From NCBI GenBank assembly GCA_945859915.1, contig CAMAPF010000316.1, positions 334,884 through 398,883 of the forward strand: DNA of 64,000 nucleotides. The letters are read 5' to 3'. How positions within the stretch are numbered: the first letter of the stretch is position 1; every line of letters starts with the position of its first letter. Of this stretch, positions 10,831 through 21,870 are shown in pieces. Made by a program: the position numbers and the translations under genes. The notes beneath the pieces were generated by a model, which saw nothing but the letters and a program-made list of their open reading frames with translations, made no database searches and was not told the DNA's origin. The DNA is from Cuscuta epithymum (lineage: Eukaryota; Streptophyta; Magnoliopsida; Solanales; Convolvulaceae).

Positions 10831-12610
10831 TGTTTCAACATGTGGCAGTCCTGCAGGGCTCTCTAAGTGTCTTGTTAATTAGTTCTAGACTAGACAGAAT
10901 TTTATTCTCTTACTATCTGATTCAATTTTTTATGAAATTCAAGTTCTAATATTGATACTTCAAGAGTTTTTATTGTATAATTTTTTAGTCTAAATCAAAA
11001 TATTTTCATTAATAAATTGCAGCTCTTATATACGGAATTAATAAGTTGTGCGATTTTTATTCTTGAATATTTATGCGAGAGCTAGTAAATAAAAGTTGAT
11101 AGTGTTTGAGAAAAAAATGATTTTGAAAAGTAAAAGTTGGTAGTGTTTGGTAAAATAAGTGCTTTTTGTGTAATAGAAAAAGTAAAAGCACTTTAGACAC
11201 AAAGCCGAGAAAAATAAAAGTTGATACTGTTTGGTAAAATAAGTGTTTTTTTAAGCCAAAAGCTGAGAAGTGTTTTTTTAAGCCAAAAGATGAGAAGTTC
11301 TTTTTTTAAAGCATTTGCAAACCAACCTTAAAGCTAAATGCTCATTTATTAATTATATTTTTCTTCTACATCCATTTGTGGCACACATGCATATATATAT
11401 AGTGAATGATGAAAGGTTAGATAATTTGAATAACTGATGCTTGATGCACATGAATATAACTAAAACTATATACCTTGTCTTTGGAGAAATCATTTAAACT
11501 GGACTTTTCGTATCTAGTACGGAGTATGATATAAATTGATGCGAGCTGGTCTTTTTATGTAGAAGTACAAGATCTGAGCTTGCAAGTTTATGTTCAGGTT
11601 AAACTACCCTAGTTTTGTCGGGTAAAATTTGATGTCATGTGTATTCTACTACTTCCTTCATCCTTCAAAATTTACCATCTTTGACCTTTTAGAAAAGAAA
11701 AAAAAACTCCAACAAAAAAATCTTTTTGTTGGGGCCGGGGAGAATTCGCGCGAAAAAATTCCAACAAAAACTTTGTACTAATTCAACTCAATATATAACT
11801 CTGACTATCTACACCCTTTTGAAAGGGTACAAAAACTATATCACTATACCCTAGATTGGTGTAAATACTATATATATTGATCACTGTACTATATGGTAAT
11901 AGTTAAAAAGAGTCACTATTATTCTATGACGGATCGGAGTTGGATAGTGTTTGTCACTATTAAAGTTTTAATCAAAATAATCTTCAGATCTTGAAGTAAC
12001 CTTGGGGGAGCTGAGGAACTTCCTGCAGGATGTCTTATTCGATCTTCTTGCATATTTCTGGATGTGTTAAACTAAAGTTACTTAGAAATTCTCACTTTTT
12101 ATTTGGAATTGTTCTTCTTCAGTGGAAATTTGTGCATAAAAAGCAACTTTGACATGATGATTTTAATTTAGTTTGCTTGCCTAGGCCCTAGCGGCTGCAA
12201 TATTTGAGTGTTTAATTGCTGCAAGGTCTTAATTAAGCACTCATAGAGTTAAAATTCACATAGTTTATCTAAATCTTTCAAAGTTAACATGATGGTATAT
12301 ATGATAATAATCTTGTCTCGATCAATTCAACGGGATGGAATGAGATATCTGGGAGGATAATGGTCAGACTTACCAATCCGTGCAGGGGAAACAACGCGCA
12401 TATTGTCTTTAAGAAAAATAAAGCGCCGAGGAGACAATCATTTGGTAAGAATATCTGCTAGCTGAAACTGTGTAGGAACATAACGAAAAATCAGATCTCC
12501 ATTCAAAACTCTCTCACTTCCATTTTTACACTTTCACATTGTTTTACTTCTAATTTGGAAATTATTTATATTCATTTTTAGTCTTTATAAATCTGATTAC
12601 TAGTTTCAGC
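10831..12610. other. AT-rich spacer with repeat relics
   Basis: No gene seen. About 11070-11330 carries AAAGTAAAAGTTGGTAGTG, GGTAAAATAAGTGCTTTTTG and TTTAAGCCAAAAGCTGAGAA words that recur at 25370-25610, so it is a dispersed repeat fragment. About 12540-12610 aligns with 52350-52440 in duplication copy 2. Confidence 0.45.
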
Positions 12611-12930
12611 CTAATACTCTCTCCGTCTCAAACTGATCAACAATTTACAAGTTTTATGGTTGACTAATGATAAAGTTAGATATTACTTCCAAAAAATAAT
12701 ATCAGTTTTATTAATTGAGATTCACACATTCAGAAATTATATTGAAAGCACTATCATTCATTCATTCATTATCATTGCCGCAAAGGCTCCCACCTTCGGT
12801 GAGGTAAGGGGGATCGGATGTACACAATCTTACTCTTGTACTAAAGTACAAAGAGACTATTTCCGAATGACCCATATTGAAAAGCACTATAAACTCGCAA
12901 AATTTAATATTTTCTGAAAAAATGAAAGAG
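12611..12930. mobile_element. MITE relic with an Au-SINE-like segment
   Basis: About 12611-12760 begins CTCTCTCCGTCTCAAACTG and resembles one arm of the Stowaway-like element at 3395-3652 (TTGACTAATGATAAAGTTAG). About 12778-12880 (GGCTCCCACCTTCGGTGAGG, then TCGGATGTACACAATCTTAC) resembles the conserved part of a widespread plant Au-type SINE. Both are partial, and no target duplication was found. Confidence 0.4.
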
Positions 12931-13150
12931 CAAAAGATAACAAGAACTAAAGAAAGATGGTACTTATTCGCACCATAATAACTATGGAATCCTGAGAACT
13001 CCCAAGAACTACTACCTAGTTTCCACGGTTTTAATCGATCGAAGAGGCATTACGCTTTTTGTCTTTCCTAGAGACCATCCAAGTGAAACCATCATCTTTC
13101 TCTTTTTTAGATTCAAAAAGTGCATGTTTGTAAATGGGAAATCTTTTATA

Positions 13151-14400
13151 AGTAATTGTACTAAATGAGACTAAAACATGATTAAAACTCCAAAATAGGA
13201 CTTAGTTTTAAATTGCCTAAATGGGATTCCAAATTAGGTATTTACCCTAAATCCCTAAATCACCTTTTCCCCAATCCCTCTGCATCGATCGTGAGACTTG
13301 CGAAGACATCCCCTGCGAATCAGCTGCCATGGACTCGGCTCAACCACCATCGATCGCGACTCAACCTGCTATTATCGCAACTGCTTGCTCGACGCTGGCC
13401 GCCACCTCTTCAACGATCCTCGTAGCTCCGCCATCGACGACCTCTGCTGCAATTTTTCCAGGTATGTACTCTCCTCCTCCTCCTCCTCCCCCCCCCCCCT
13501 CCCCCCTCCTCCTCCTCCTCCTCAATTTTTTGGTACTCTGTTATCTTGTTCTTTTGATTTCAATTTTATTTATAAAGCAGGATTTGAGAATGCCATAAAA
13601 TTATCAGTAATTTGAAAACTGTCAATTTTATGGCATTACATTTATGAAGATGACAGTTTTACTTTGAAATTTAAAAATTTAGATAAATGCCATAATTGAT
13701 GTTTAATCCAACACTTATTTGTAATAATGTCACTTTTATGACATTACATTTGTTAAGGTGGCAGTTCAAGAAGAAAATGACTTATTCAAAGAGTAATAAT
13801 GTCATTCACATGACATTTTCGAAACAAAGATGACATATTTAAAGTGTCAGTTTTTTGAGTAACAATGTCAGTTTCATGGCATACTGTCATCATGATAAAT
13901 GCAATGTCATAAAATTGACATTTTTCTAATTGCTTTTAATTTATGGCATTTTGAGGTTCCAAATTAATCAAAATTAATAAACAAATAAAAAATTGAAATC
14001 TAAAGAAAAAGAAAACAGAGGACCCAATTCAAAGAGGATGTGAACGAGAAGATAAAAAAAGGAGGAAGAAGAAGAAGAGAGAAGAGAGAAGAGGAGAAGA
14101 GATGGGAGAGGAGAAGATTTGGAGGAAATTACCTGGATATCACTGGAGAAGAGCAGGCAAGCAGGCAAGCGGCCTTGGCATCTTCATCGCAAATCGTTGT
14201 TCATCGCAGATGGCGTGGGCATCTGCATCTGATCGATGTTGGTCTGTCAGCGGGAGTGATGCGATGAATTGCAGGGGCTTTTTTAATTAAGGGCAGTTTT
14301 GTCAGATTCCCTCTTTTTAGTCCTATTTTTGCTAAATAAAATATAGCAGTCTTATTTTTACAATTCTACCTTGTTTTAGTCCTATTTAGACAAATCACTC
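13151..14400. mobile_element. Mutator-like element with 10-bp target duplication, possible Pack-MULE
   Basis: The element is flanked by a perfect direct repeat ATCTTTTATA at 13141-13150 and 14401-14410, and its ends are imperfect inverted repeats of about 50 bp (left ...CTAAATGAGACTAAAACA, right complement ...CTAAATAGGACTAAAACA). Long terminal repeats with 8-11 bp duplications are the Mutator signature. No transposase is present. The left inner part (13210-13460) is GC-rich, exon-like sequence ending in a splice-donor-like CAG/GTATGT near 13460, followed by a (CTC)n tract. The right inner part (14040-14280) is GA-rich with a further GC-richer segment. The centre (13590-13940) holds repeated TTTATGGCATT and TGTCA words. 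I could not name the source of the exon-like segment. Confidence 0.75.
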
Positions 14401-14410
14401 ATCTTTTATA

Positions 14411-15240
14411 GATAGAATGATCATGAGTCACGAAGAAGCTGCTTAAAAATATTTCATGAAACTTATTGTATCTCAGGTGACTTCCTGTAGAATCGAGTAA
14501 AAGAATTTGTTCATGGTGGAGTGGTACGTCCAAATATTTTTATTCTATTGCAGCGTCAAATTGAAACATACAAAGTAATAAAATGCTGATATCCCAAATA
14601 TGTAAATAAAATTTTTGATAAAAAAGATAAACTGTGTGAACATTTTGTGGCGAAAGGAGTAAAAATTCGCTTACATGAGTAATTTATTGGTTTGTTTCTT
14701 TGTACGTAGTAGTTAGGATGTTTTAAATTGGAATGAAATTTTCTGATCCGGATTCATTGGTCTGGTCTAATATGATCTGAATTGGTCTGCTCTATTTTTG
14801 TATTGTCCGGTCTCTATGTATTTTATAACTATCCAAATCTGGTCTGATCAGATCTGGTTTGGTCTAGTGTATCTGGTCCGATCTTGGTTGAGACCGAAAA
14901 CAGTTAAAGTAAAAACATGACTTTTTTTTTATGAATATTACTAAATTAAATTCAAAAGACAAAAATATCACCCAATTTAAAATTTTCTGAAAAGGTGACA
15001 TATTTAATGACTAATTCTAAGTGACTGATCTACTAGTGACTTGTCACTTGTCAGTATGAAATATACTATATTGAATCTTGTCCAGTTATTTGTACACAGT
15101 GACTAGCTACTCATATTTTGTCCATCGACATACCTAGATGTATTTTTGTTTCGACATAATATAGAAGTCATTTTTTCTAAAAACATCCTTGATTATTATT
15201 CCTTATTTAACAAAAGCAACGTCAGTAACAATTACAAATC
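14411..15240. other. Spacer with a TCTGGTCTG-rich element relic
   Basis: About 14716-14925 begins GGATGTTTTAAATTGG and is rich in TCTGGTCTGATC words, as in the Harbinger-like element at 16205-16407. Its right end is degenerate. No gene seen in the remainder. Confidence 0.5.
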
Positions 15241-15540
15241 AAATGAGTTGATTTAGGGAGGTAATTAGGTTGCCAGGGGATCGTGATTTCAATTGTTGTC
15301 ACTTTCACTTTCACAGGTACCTAAATTTATTCTCGCTACATCATTTTCGGTGTGAACGGAAATGAGAAGTGAATTTGAGCATTGACTTTTTACCTTTTCA
15401 ATTTATTGAAACAAACAAGACAAACTTTTAACGAAATCCTCCTCTCCACCGGGCCCATCCGATCTCTTGGGTTGGGTTCTCACTTACCCCTTTTTCCCTC
15501 CTGCCATCCTCCAAATTCTGGTACTAATTTATACAGAATA
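15241..15540. repeat. Conserved noncoding block of the duplication
   Basis: ATCATTTTCGGTGTGAACG, AACAAGACAAACTTTTAACG and CCGATCTCTTG words align in order with 52560-52720. It is better preserved than adjacent spacer. No ORF is shared, so the reason for conservation is unknown and may simply be a lack of insertions. Confidence 0.6.
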
Positions 15541-16140
15541 ATACTCTATAGAATACTTCCTACGTCCTATAAATTAAAGCATTAGATTTAGATTTTTTTT
15601 TCAATAATAGTAATGGAGTAAAAAAAATTACACGGATATGATCAGAGTTATTATAATAATGTATCATGTCACTTTAAATGTAAAAAATGAATATAAATTA
15701 TTATGACTAAAGTTATTATTGTATGTAGTCATTAGACATGAATATAAATTATTATGACTAAAGTTATGTATCATTTCCGAGTCTCAGCCTATTCCAAATT
15801 CCAAAAAATTGTTCCGTATAAATTTTAGTGTAAAAAATTTCAAGTAAAAATTGATAAAAAAAACCTTATACCATCCCTATCCAATACTTCGTATATAGTC
15901 GTAGTTATGCTCTTAATAGTCACTACACTTAAGAAGTCACGTTTTTAATAAACACCATTTGTTTTAGTCTTGTAATTATTTCGAGAAATTAAATATAAAT
16001 TGTTCAGATACAAATTAAATTGACGAAAAATAAAAGGAAGCCAACTCGATCAGTGATACTCATACACATATTAGCATGCTATACACATATTAGCATACCA
16101 TACTCATACACATATTAGCTTACCAGTTTTATTACCTCAA
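15541..16140. other. AT-rich spacer
   Basis: No gene seen. About 15555-15600 has a CTTCCTACGTCC end resembling a Stowaway arm. About 15660-15760 includes a direct repeat of TAAATTATTATGACTAAAG, related to the inverted arms flanking the foldback element near 47146 and 47898. Confidence 0.4.
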
Positions 16141-16204
16141 TTGAATAACAACTTGATTTTACGGTAATTACGTATTCTAATGCACCATTATATTATGAGT
16201 GTAA

Positions 16205-16407
16205 TGATGTTTTCTTTTGGACTGAAATTTGCTGGTTTGGTCTGGTCTGTTTAAGTCTGGTCTAGTCTGATCTGGTCTGAACTGGTCTGGTCTGGTAAAC
16301 GTCTGGTCTCTGTGTATTTTATAACTACGGGAGTCTGGTCTGGTCTGATCTGTTTAAGTCTGGTCTGGTCTAATCTGGAACTGAAAACAATCCAAAATAA
16401 AACATCC
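16205..16407. mobile_element. Harbinger/Tourist-like MITE with TAA target duplication and known empty site
   Basis: 203 bp with imperfect inverted ends (TGATGTTTTCTTTTGGACTG; right complement GGATGTTTTATTTTGGATTG) and an interior of TCTGGTCTG words. TAA at 16202-16204 is repeated at 16408-16410. Copy 2 of the duplication reads straight through as GAGTGTAAGCAATTAG at about 54990-55010, with a single TAA: the pre-insertion allele. TAA/TTA duplications are typical of PIF/Harbinger. Confidence 0.8.
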
Positions 16408-16735
16408 TAAGCAATTAGTAATACGTTGCAAAATGGACACCACAAGTTACTACGTAGTATAACACATATTTTGTAAAGTTGTCATTGTACAAATGACGGG
16501 TACCTTTCATGGAGTTGCATATCCATTAATGCAAGGGCTAAGTGGTTTAATTATTTTGCTTTACAGCTTTAGTATAACTTAGGTTTAATGTCCGTAGTTG
16601 TAGGCTTGTACCATTGCTACCAACATTATATTAGGTAACTAATTAATAACTATACCGTGTGGTACGCATAATTCAACAGGCTAAGGGAGCCCTTGCTTAA
16701 TGGTACTCAAACAAGGCCCAGGGAGAGTCCCTTTT

Positions 16736-18420
16736 CACTTGAGCTGGTTGATGACTCGATCACATAAAATCAAACATACTGTATCAAATTTGAACAAGAT
16801 TAAACAAACCCTATCATATAAAAACAAACAAATCACATCAATCACCACCACTACACACTACATGAGATGATGGTGTTAGTGTCAAATATCGTTGATACAT
16901 GGGGTTCCATCCTAAAAGGTTAACCTGATAGGAAGAGTAATTCAGATCTTAATATAGCACTTAATTCCTTCAAGTATCCGGTGTGAGAATTCAACACCCC
17001 TCCTCATGACCAGACACTTCGTATGAATTGTGTCGTCGTTCATTTTTTCATTGATTCTTTATTGTCATTTTTTAATAATTGTGTCAATTGTTTTTCATAA
17101 GAAGACGTCCACACCATGGATCGATTTGGCTATGATATCTTGTAATTAAGATCCGGGATTCCATCTTAATAGGTTAATCTTATAGGAGGAGTGATCCAGA
17201 TCTTGATATAACACTTAATTCATTCACAAGTGAATGAATTCAACAAACCTTCTCACATAAAGTTATATTTATTTTTGTTGAAAAAACCTGGATCAGTGTC
17301 ACATCTTTGGGTGGTTCCATCAGAAAGAGTACATTTCAGTGTAAGTGTTCATCCTTAACGTGGGCAAATTGATTAGTTAAATGGCAAGTTCTGAAAGTGA
17401 GTAAAGATATTGGACTAATACTGGTACAAATCTAAATTATTAAATCTGCGCGAACATTTCCCAAAATATGTTTTTTTTTTTTCATTTTAATGTAAACTTA
17501 ATTGATGAAATTTTGGTTGAATTAGCATCATAACAATAGACTAGGTAGGAATGTTAGTACATACATGTCTCCAAAAGATAAAACACAAAATGGAAGATTA
17601 ACTCATTAAAGGACAATTCAAACTGGAAATAAAAAATCTACAGGCTAGGGGTTCAAATTTTTAAAGTGATCATAATTGTGGAATAGTATATGTGGTGTAA
17701 GCAAACTTATTAATCTCAGTGATCTCTAAGTTCGATAAATTGCAGGCTAGAGGTACTGAAAGCACAAACATAAATTGTGAGGACAAATTAAATTAGCAAA
17801 TTCCTTTGTATGGTATTTACTGACGTCCTATACACAAATATGGGAATTTATATTTGATTCTCCCTAGTTTTGATAACTGATTTTTTACTATAAAAGTGTA
17901 TATAGATGAACTGGTTTCCTGAACCATCTAAATTGAAATTTAGGGAAGTCCTGCGCCTGCTTGCACTTTTATGAAGGGAGAGTCGAGAAATGCGCAAAAA
18001 GTTGGTTCCTGCCCTTTTTCTACTGTTTGCCTTTTCTCATTCCCTTGTTAGTGAAAATACTGCCAAGACGCGTGGTTCTTGTCAAGTTCGCAAATGCACT
18101 TTATACGGAGTAATTAATAAAAAGTCATGTATGTTACCAGTACAAATTAGTTATTGCGTATGCAATTATATACATTCATGATTAAGATAGCAACCATTCT
18201 CAATGTATTCACTTTTATTGTTTACACATTTGTACACACATCTATCAAGATATTTTTTGTTTGTGAATACACGGTTCACAAATAAAACATATTTTCACAA
18301 AAAAAAAATGCCTTCACAAGTGTGTACAAGTGTGTGAAAACTAAAAATTTGAACGAAACATTTTTTACTTAAGACAATCCTAGCATTGTAGCATAAAATC
18401 TTTTGTTAAATTGAAGATCG
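16736..18420. other. Spacer between the two duplication copies
   Basis: No gene seen. About 16895-17005 and 17135-17265 are imperfect direct repeats (GGTTAACCTGATAGGA versus GGTTAATCTTATAGGA, then AATATAGCACTTAATTC versus GATATAACACTTAATTC). The rest is AT-rich and featureless. A 63-codon frame at 17990-18181 starts with a hydrophobic stretch but ends quickly and has no support. Confidence 0.4.
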
Positions 18421-18940
18421 GCGTCGCCTATCCGTTTACTCTGCTCGCACGGAGCAGAGATGAGTTTTGTTATGCAGGGACGGAGGATTGATGTTTGGTC
18501 TTTGGCAGCTAAAGGTCACGTAAGATCAATTAGCATGGTACCGGTGGTACGACCTCCTCCTGAACCACCACCATGGGATGTACGAGGTGCTAGAGTTCGT
18601 GAACGCTTTTCTTATAGTTTTTATCTGTTTGTTATTTATTTTCCTGTGTCCATTTTTGTTGTTGGTTTTGACAGTTTGTTTGAGTTTTTTGCCTCTCTTT
18701 ATGTCATTGGACATGGTTGGATCTATGGGAACAAGTTTGGCTGTGTCAAGCCCACTACATGATTAGCGATTCGTGTTGCTCTCTTAGGGGTAACCGTCTC
18801 AAAGTCTCACCATAAGGTTTCAATCGTAGTTGTTGGAGTTTCAGTTGATGTCAGTTTTATTTTCCTTTTTGCTTGATGTAATGATCCTGAATCTTTTGAT
18901 ATGAATAGAGGCCCGTTTTGATGATAAAAAAACAAATTGA
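18421..18940 (+). other. Unidentified fragment, possibly a retroposon 3' end
   Basis: A GC-richer stretch with a 100-codon open frame (18460-18762) that starts moderately polar (RRIDVWSLAAKGHVRS, RPPPEPPPWDVRGARV) and then becomes hydrophobic. The segment ends ...AATAGAGGCCCGTTTTGATG followed by a short A-run near 18928-18935, as in plant LINE or retrogene 3' ends. No domain is recognised and no target duplication was found, so function is not assigned. Confidence 0.25.
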
Positions 18941-19607
18941 AGTAAAGTGTGAAATTAAATGCTCCAAGTATTTAGGAGAGTGCGGATGGTTTGAATTGGA
19001 TTTAAATTTTCATGTGGTTTCATTTATTTAATTCTAGGCTAGTCTAGTATGATTTGATTGATGTTCACCTGTGTTCAATTGTCTAATTCTGATTTAGTCT
19101 GAATTGTTCAAATTTGATCTGATTTGATTTGAGATTAAAATCAGTCCAATTGCAGTTCATGGTTATGAAATCACCTATAATTTAAAAAGTTTAATTATGA
19201 TACTCGGAAGTTTTATGCACTTGCAAATTTGAGGTATTCAACTCACGTCAAACCAAAATTTTGAGTATTTAAATTATTATTGCCAAAATTTGAAACACAT
19301 CTATATTTATTTTTGCCCTTGTGAGGGATTGCAATTTTTATTCCGTGATTTTTTGTTGTGCGCGCTATTAATATCGTAATCTTTTCTCCCTTAAAATTTT
19401 GATTCTAGCAAAAGAAACATACTGAAAAAGATATTACCAATATCAAATTTTCCGCTAGGAAAGAGTACATTTAGAAGGAAATGTCCTAATAAAAGCGGAC
19501 AAGTTTATTAGTTACAGAACGATAAACGGACGGTAAACGGGTATGGTAAAAGCTATGGGACTAAACCAACAAATCATCACACCTAGATTTGAAAAAACTT
19601 CAACTAT
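18941..19607. other. AT-rich spacer with a TCTGGTC/TCTAGTC relic
   Basis: About 18990-19150 contains decayed GATTTGATTTGA and GTCTAGTATGATTTG words, related in style to the element at 16205-16407. No gene seen. Confidence 0.35.
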
Positions 19608-19710
19608 ACCTGGAGGCGGAGCTAGAGGGGTGGCCAACCGGGTCACGGCCCGCCCAAATTTGAAATTATTTGTATTTTTAGGCTAAAAATTTGTGTGAAA
19701 AAAAAATTAT
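19608..19710. mobile_element. Truncated hAT MITE
   Basis: GGCGGAGCTAGAGGGGTGGCC and the following about 80 bp (ending TGTATTTTTAGGC, then TTTGTGTG) match the left two-thirds of the element at 6061-6216. The right end is missing where the foldback half-element begins. Confidence 0.65.
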
Positions 19711-19895
19711 GGGAAAAGGTGCAAATAGGCTCATGTACTAACAAAAAAGGTCAAATAAGCCCTTATTTAGGAGACTCTGTCCGGCCGTCGCCATTTGGGG
19801 TGGTTCCCGGTGGAATTTTTTGATGAATTTTTTTGAACATCTTATTTATTAAGTCTAATTTACTCATATCAAATTATGAATAGTTGTTTACAAAA
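19711..19895. mobile_element. Half of a palindromic foldback element
   Basis: GGGAAAAGGTGCAAATAGGC, then GTCCGGCCGTCGCCATTTGG, GGTGGAATTTTTTGATGAA and CTTATTTATTAAGTCTAA match the left arm of the intact elements at 47355-47801 and 53003-53444. The complementary arm is absent. Confidence 0.65.
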
Positions 19896-21065
19896 CCACC
19901 TAAAATTTAATGAAATAATAGTAACATAAATCATGTTAATACGGAGTATTACATTTACAACGAATGAGTCAAACAATATCGATGTATCATATTGACGTGC
20001 TATTAAGGGTACCGATTTTGTGTTTTGACTTATTCACGCTATGCTATCGATTTTAAAGAGCGTTAATGAATCTTAACTTTTTCTGATTCACTTCAAGTTT
20101 TTTTTACCCAGACCACCAAAAGAGCAAAATTTATATGAGCCATTCTTGGTGTACACAAGATGTACATAAATTTGTACATTCCTGTATAGATAGGAAATTA
20201 GGGAGGTTTTGATATCAAATCCTATCATTTTAAATGAATTGCTTGTGCACACAGGCAAATAGGGAGTTTTGTGTATAATTTGTGTACAATTCATGTACGC
20301 TAAGAATTTTTCAATTTATATTCTGCTCGAGTCATTTCCAGATTTCGGTTCGGTTTTCCCGGCCGCAACTAGTTCTATATATTACGTGTTCATGTATGAT
20401 TTTATTTAGGAAAATTTTATGACATCTTTAAGATACTGTATATTGCCTAGTTGGACTAATCAAAATATTGCAATTAAATAATTTAAATATTCTTATATTC
20501 ATAAACAATAAAATAATGAGTTATTGAGTTAGATAAATCAAATGTATGTAGGTCCGTATTCCCTTTTAATTTATTTTTGAGTGACTGCAAGACTAACCTT
20601 TAATTTATGGGGCTTTGCTTTAAATTATCCCCACACACATATGGTCCTAAAATATGATGCCAAATGAGCTTGGCAGCAGAAGCATCAAGTGTGATTCTAA
20701 TTCATTGGCCAGTCTGCCTTCATTCTGAGCTAGCGTTCTAGCTAGGTACGTGGTCCTCTCCACCTATATATATGTGTATCTACACCCTACATACATCTTC
20801 TAAAATCTAAACCTCAAGCAATCGCCCATATATACATATTTTCCATGAAAACGTTTCATTTATTGTATCTTACGATCCATGTCGTCTTTTATAAATGAAA
20901 TTACGGACATAAATGAATCATGCTAATTAACAAACTTAATTAACATAGCATCAAAACTATTCGGGCTGCCAAATAATGAAATAGTTTAGCCAATAGGTAG
21001 TCCTAAAAGAAATATTTATATTATTCGATCAAGAACTTACAAGTTACATATGAGACCTAATATCT
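19896..21065. other. AT-rich spacer
   Basis: No gene seen. About 20085-20300 holds several TGTACA words and a 68-codon minus-strand frame with no motif. About 20755-20830 contains TATATA-rich sequence without an associated ORF. Confidence 0.4.
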
Positions 21066-21475
21066 AGAGTGCAATTTTGTTCACCCTCCTTGGAGGGTGA
21101 ACATCACCCCCTTAGCTCAAATTTTGCCATTTGATATTCCATTTCTTTTTTTGTTTAAAAATATATATCAGATTTAATAAATTTTTAAGATCTTTCCAAA
21201 GGTATCAATATTGTATATAAAAAATAAAAAAAAATCGTTTTTTCTACATATTCATTTTTAGCTGCATTTTTTTAAAATGTTTATATGCAATATTGGTACC
21301 ATATGAAAGATTGTAAAAAAATAAAAATTATGATATATTTTTTTAAAAAAATGGATTAAAAAATAAAAAGTTAAAACAATTGCAGTATTATTACTAATTG
21401 CCTTTCCACATGGCAAGCAAATAGGGAGGAGGTTATGTTCACCCTCCTTTAAGGGGGTGAACAAAATTGGACTCT
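21066..21475. mobile_element. MITE whose ends each carry a hairpin
   Basis: Inverted ends AGAGTGCAATTTTGTTCACC and GGTGAACAAAATTGGACTCT, flanked by AATATCT at 21059-21065 and 21476-21482 (8 bp if the shared T is counted). Just inside each end is a local palindrome: GTTCACCCTCC/GGAGGGTGAAC at the left and GTTCACCCTCC/GGGGGTGAAC at the right. The 410-bp interior is AT-rich and noncoding. The duplication length suggests hAT, but the ends are not the usual CAGGGG type. Confidence 0.7.
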
Positions 21476-21482
21476 AATATCT

Positions 21483-21870
21483 ATGCTTTATTATTATACC
21501 CTCGATATGTGTAAGCGAAACTGATGGGGTTATGGGATTAGACCCAAAATCTAATCGGCTCAAGCCCCAAATTCAGACCCGCGAGTTCAGGTCCACGACC
21601 TGAAAGTCCAAGCCCGGATCCATTATGGGTAATTCCATTCACGACCCTCAATTTTCTATTCACAGCTACCGATTAGTTATTAATAAAAAATACATCATTA
21701 AAAATAATTAAATCATTCATATTAGTAAATACACTCAAATATCATCATAAATTTATAATGATTCAACACACTTTGTTAATAATCACTATATTTGATTTTA
21801 GTATTAATCATTTAAGTTTTCAATAATATTTTCTTTGTTATAAGTCTCCAACCATACAATATACAAAGTT
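21483..21870. other. Spacer
   Basis: No gene seen. About 21530-21660 is GC-richer (CTAATCGGCTCAAGCCCC) with no recognised homology. The rest is AT-rich. Confidence 0.4.

Larger units (their letters stand above)
6233..16735 (+). repeat. Segmental duplication, copy 1 (with NGATHA gene A)
   Basis: Blocks in this interval recur in the same order and orientation in 29036-55265. These are 6233-6460 with 29036-29215 (upstream), 8280-9800 with 29518-31035 (promoter, leader, CDS), 10240-10830 with 32880-33830 (downstream block), 12540-12610 with 52350-52440, 15240-15530 with 52540-52740, and 16140-16680 with 54940-55250. Sequence between the blocks is largely unalignable by eye because of independent insertions and decay. 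The outer limits are approximate. Confidence 0.8.

Noticed and set aside
13298..13615. Protein-coding gene with Pro-rich tail
   Set aside because: The Pro-rich part is the (CTC)n tract past a likely splice donor, and the whole lies inside a Mutator-like element; treated as possible captured exon only.
18460..18762. Small membrane protein gene
   Set aside because: Hydrophobic second half but no signal, no homology and a retroposon-like tail; kept only as an unidentified fragment.
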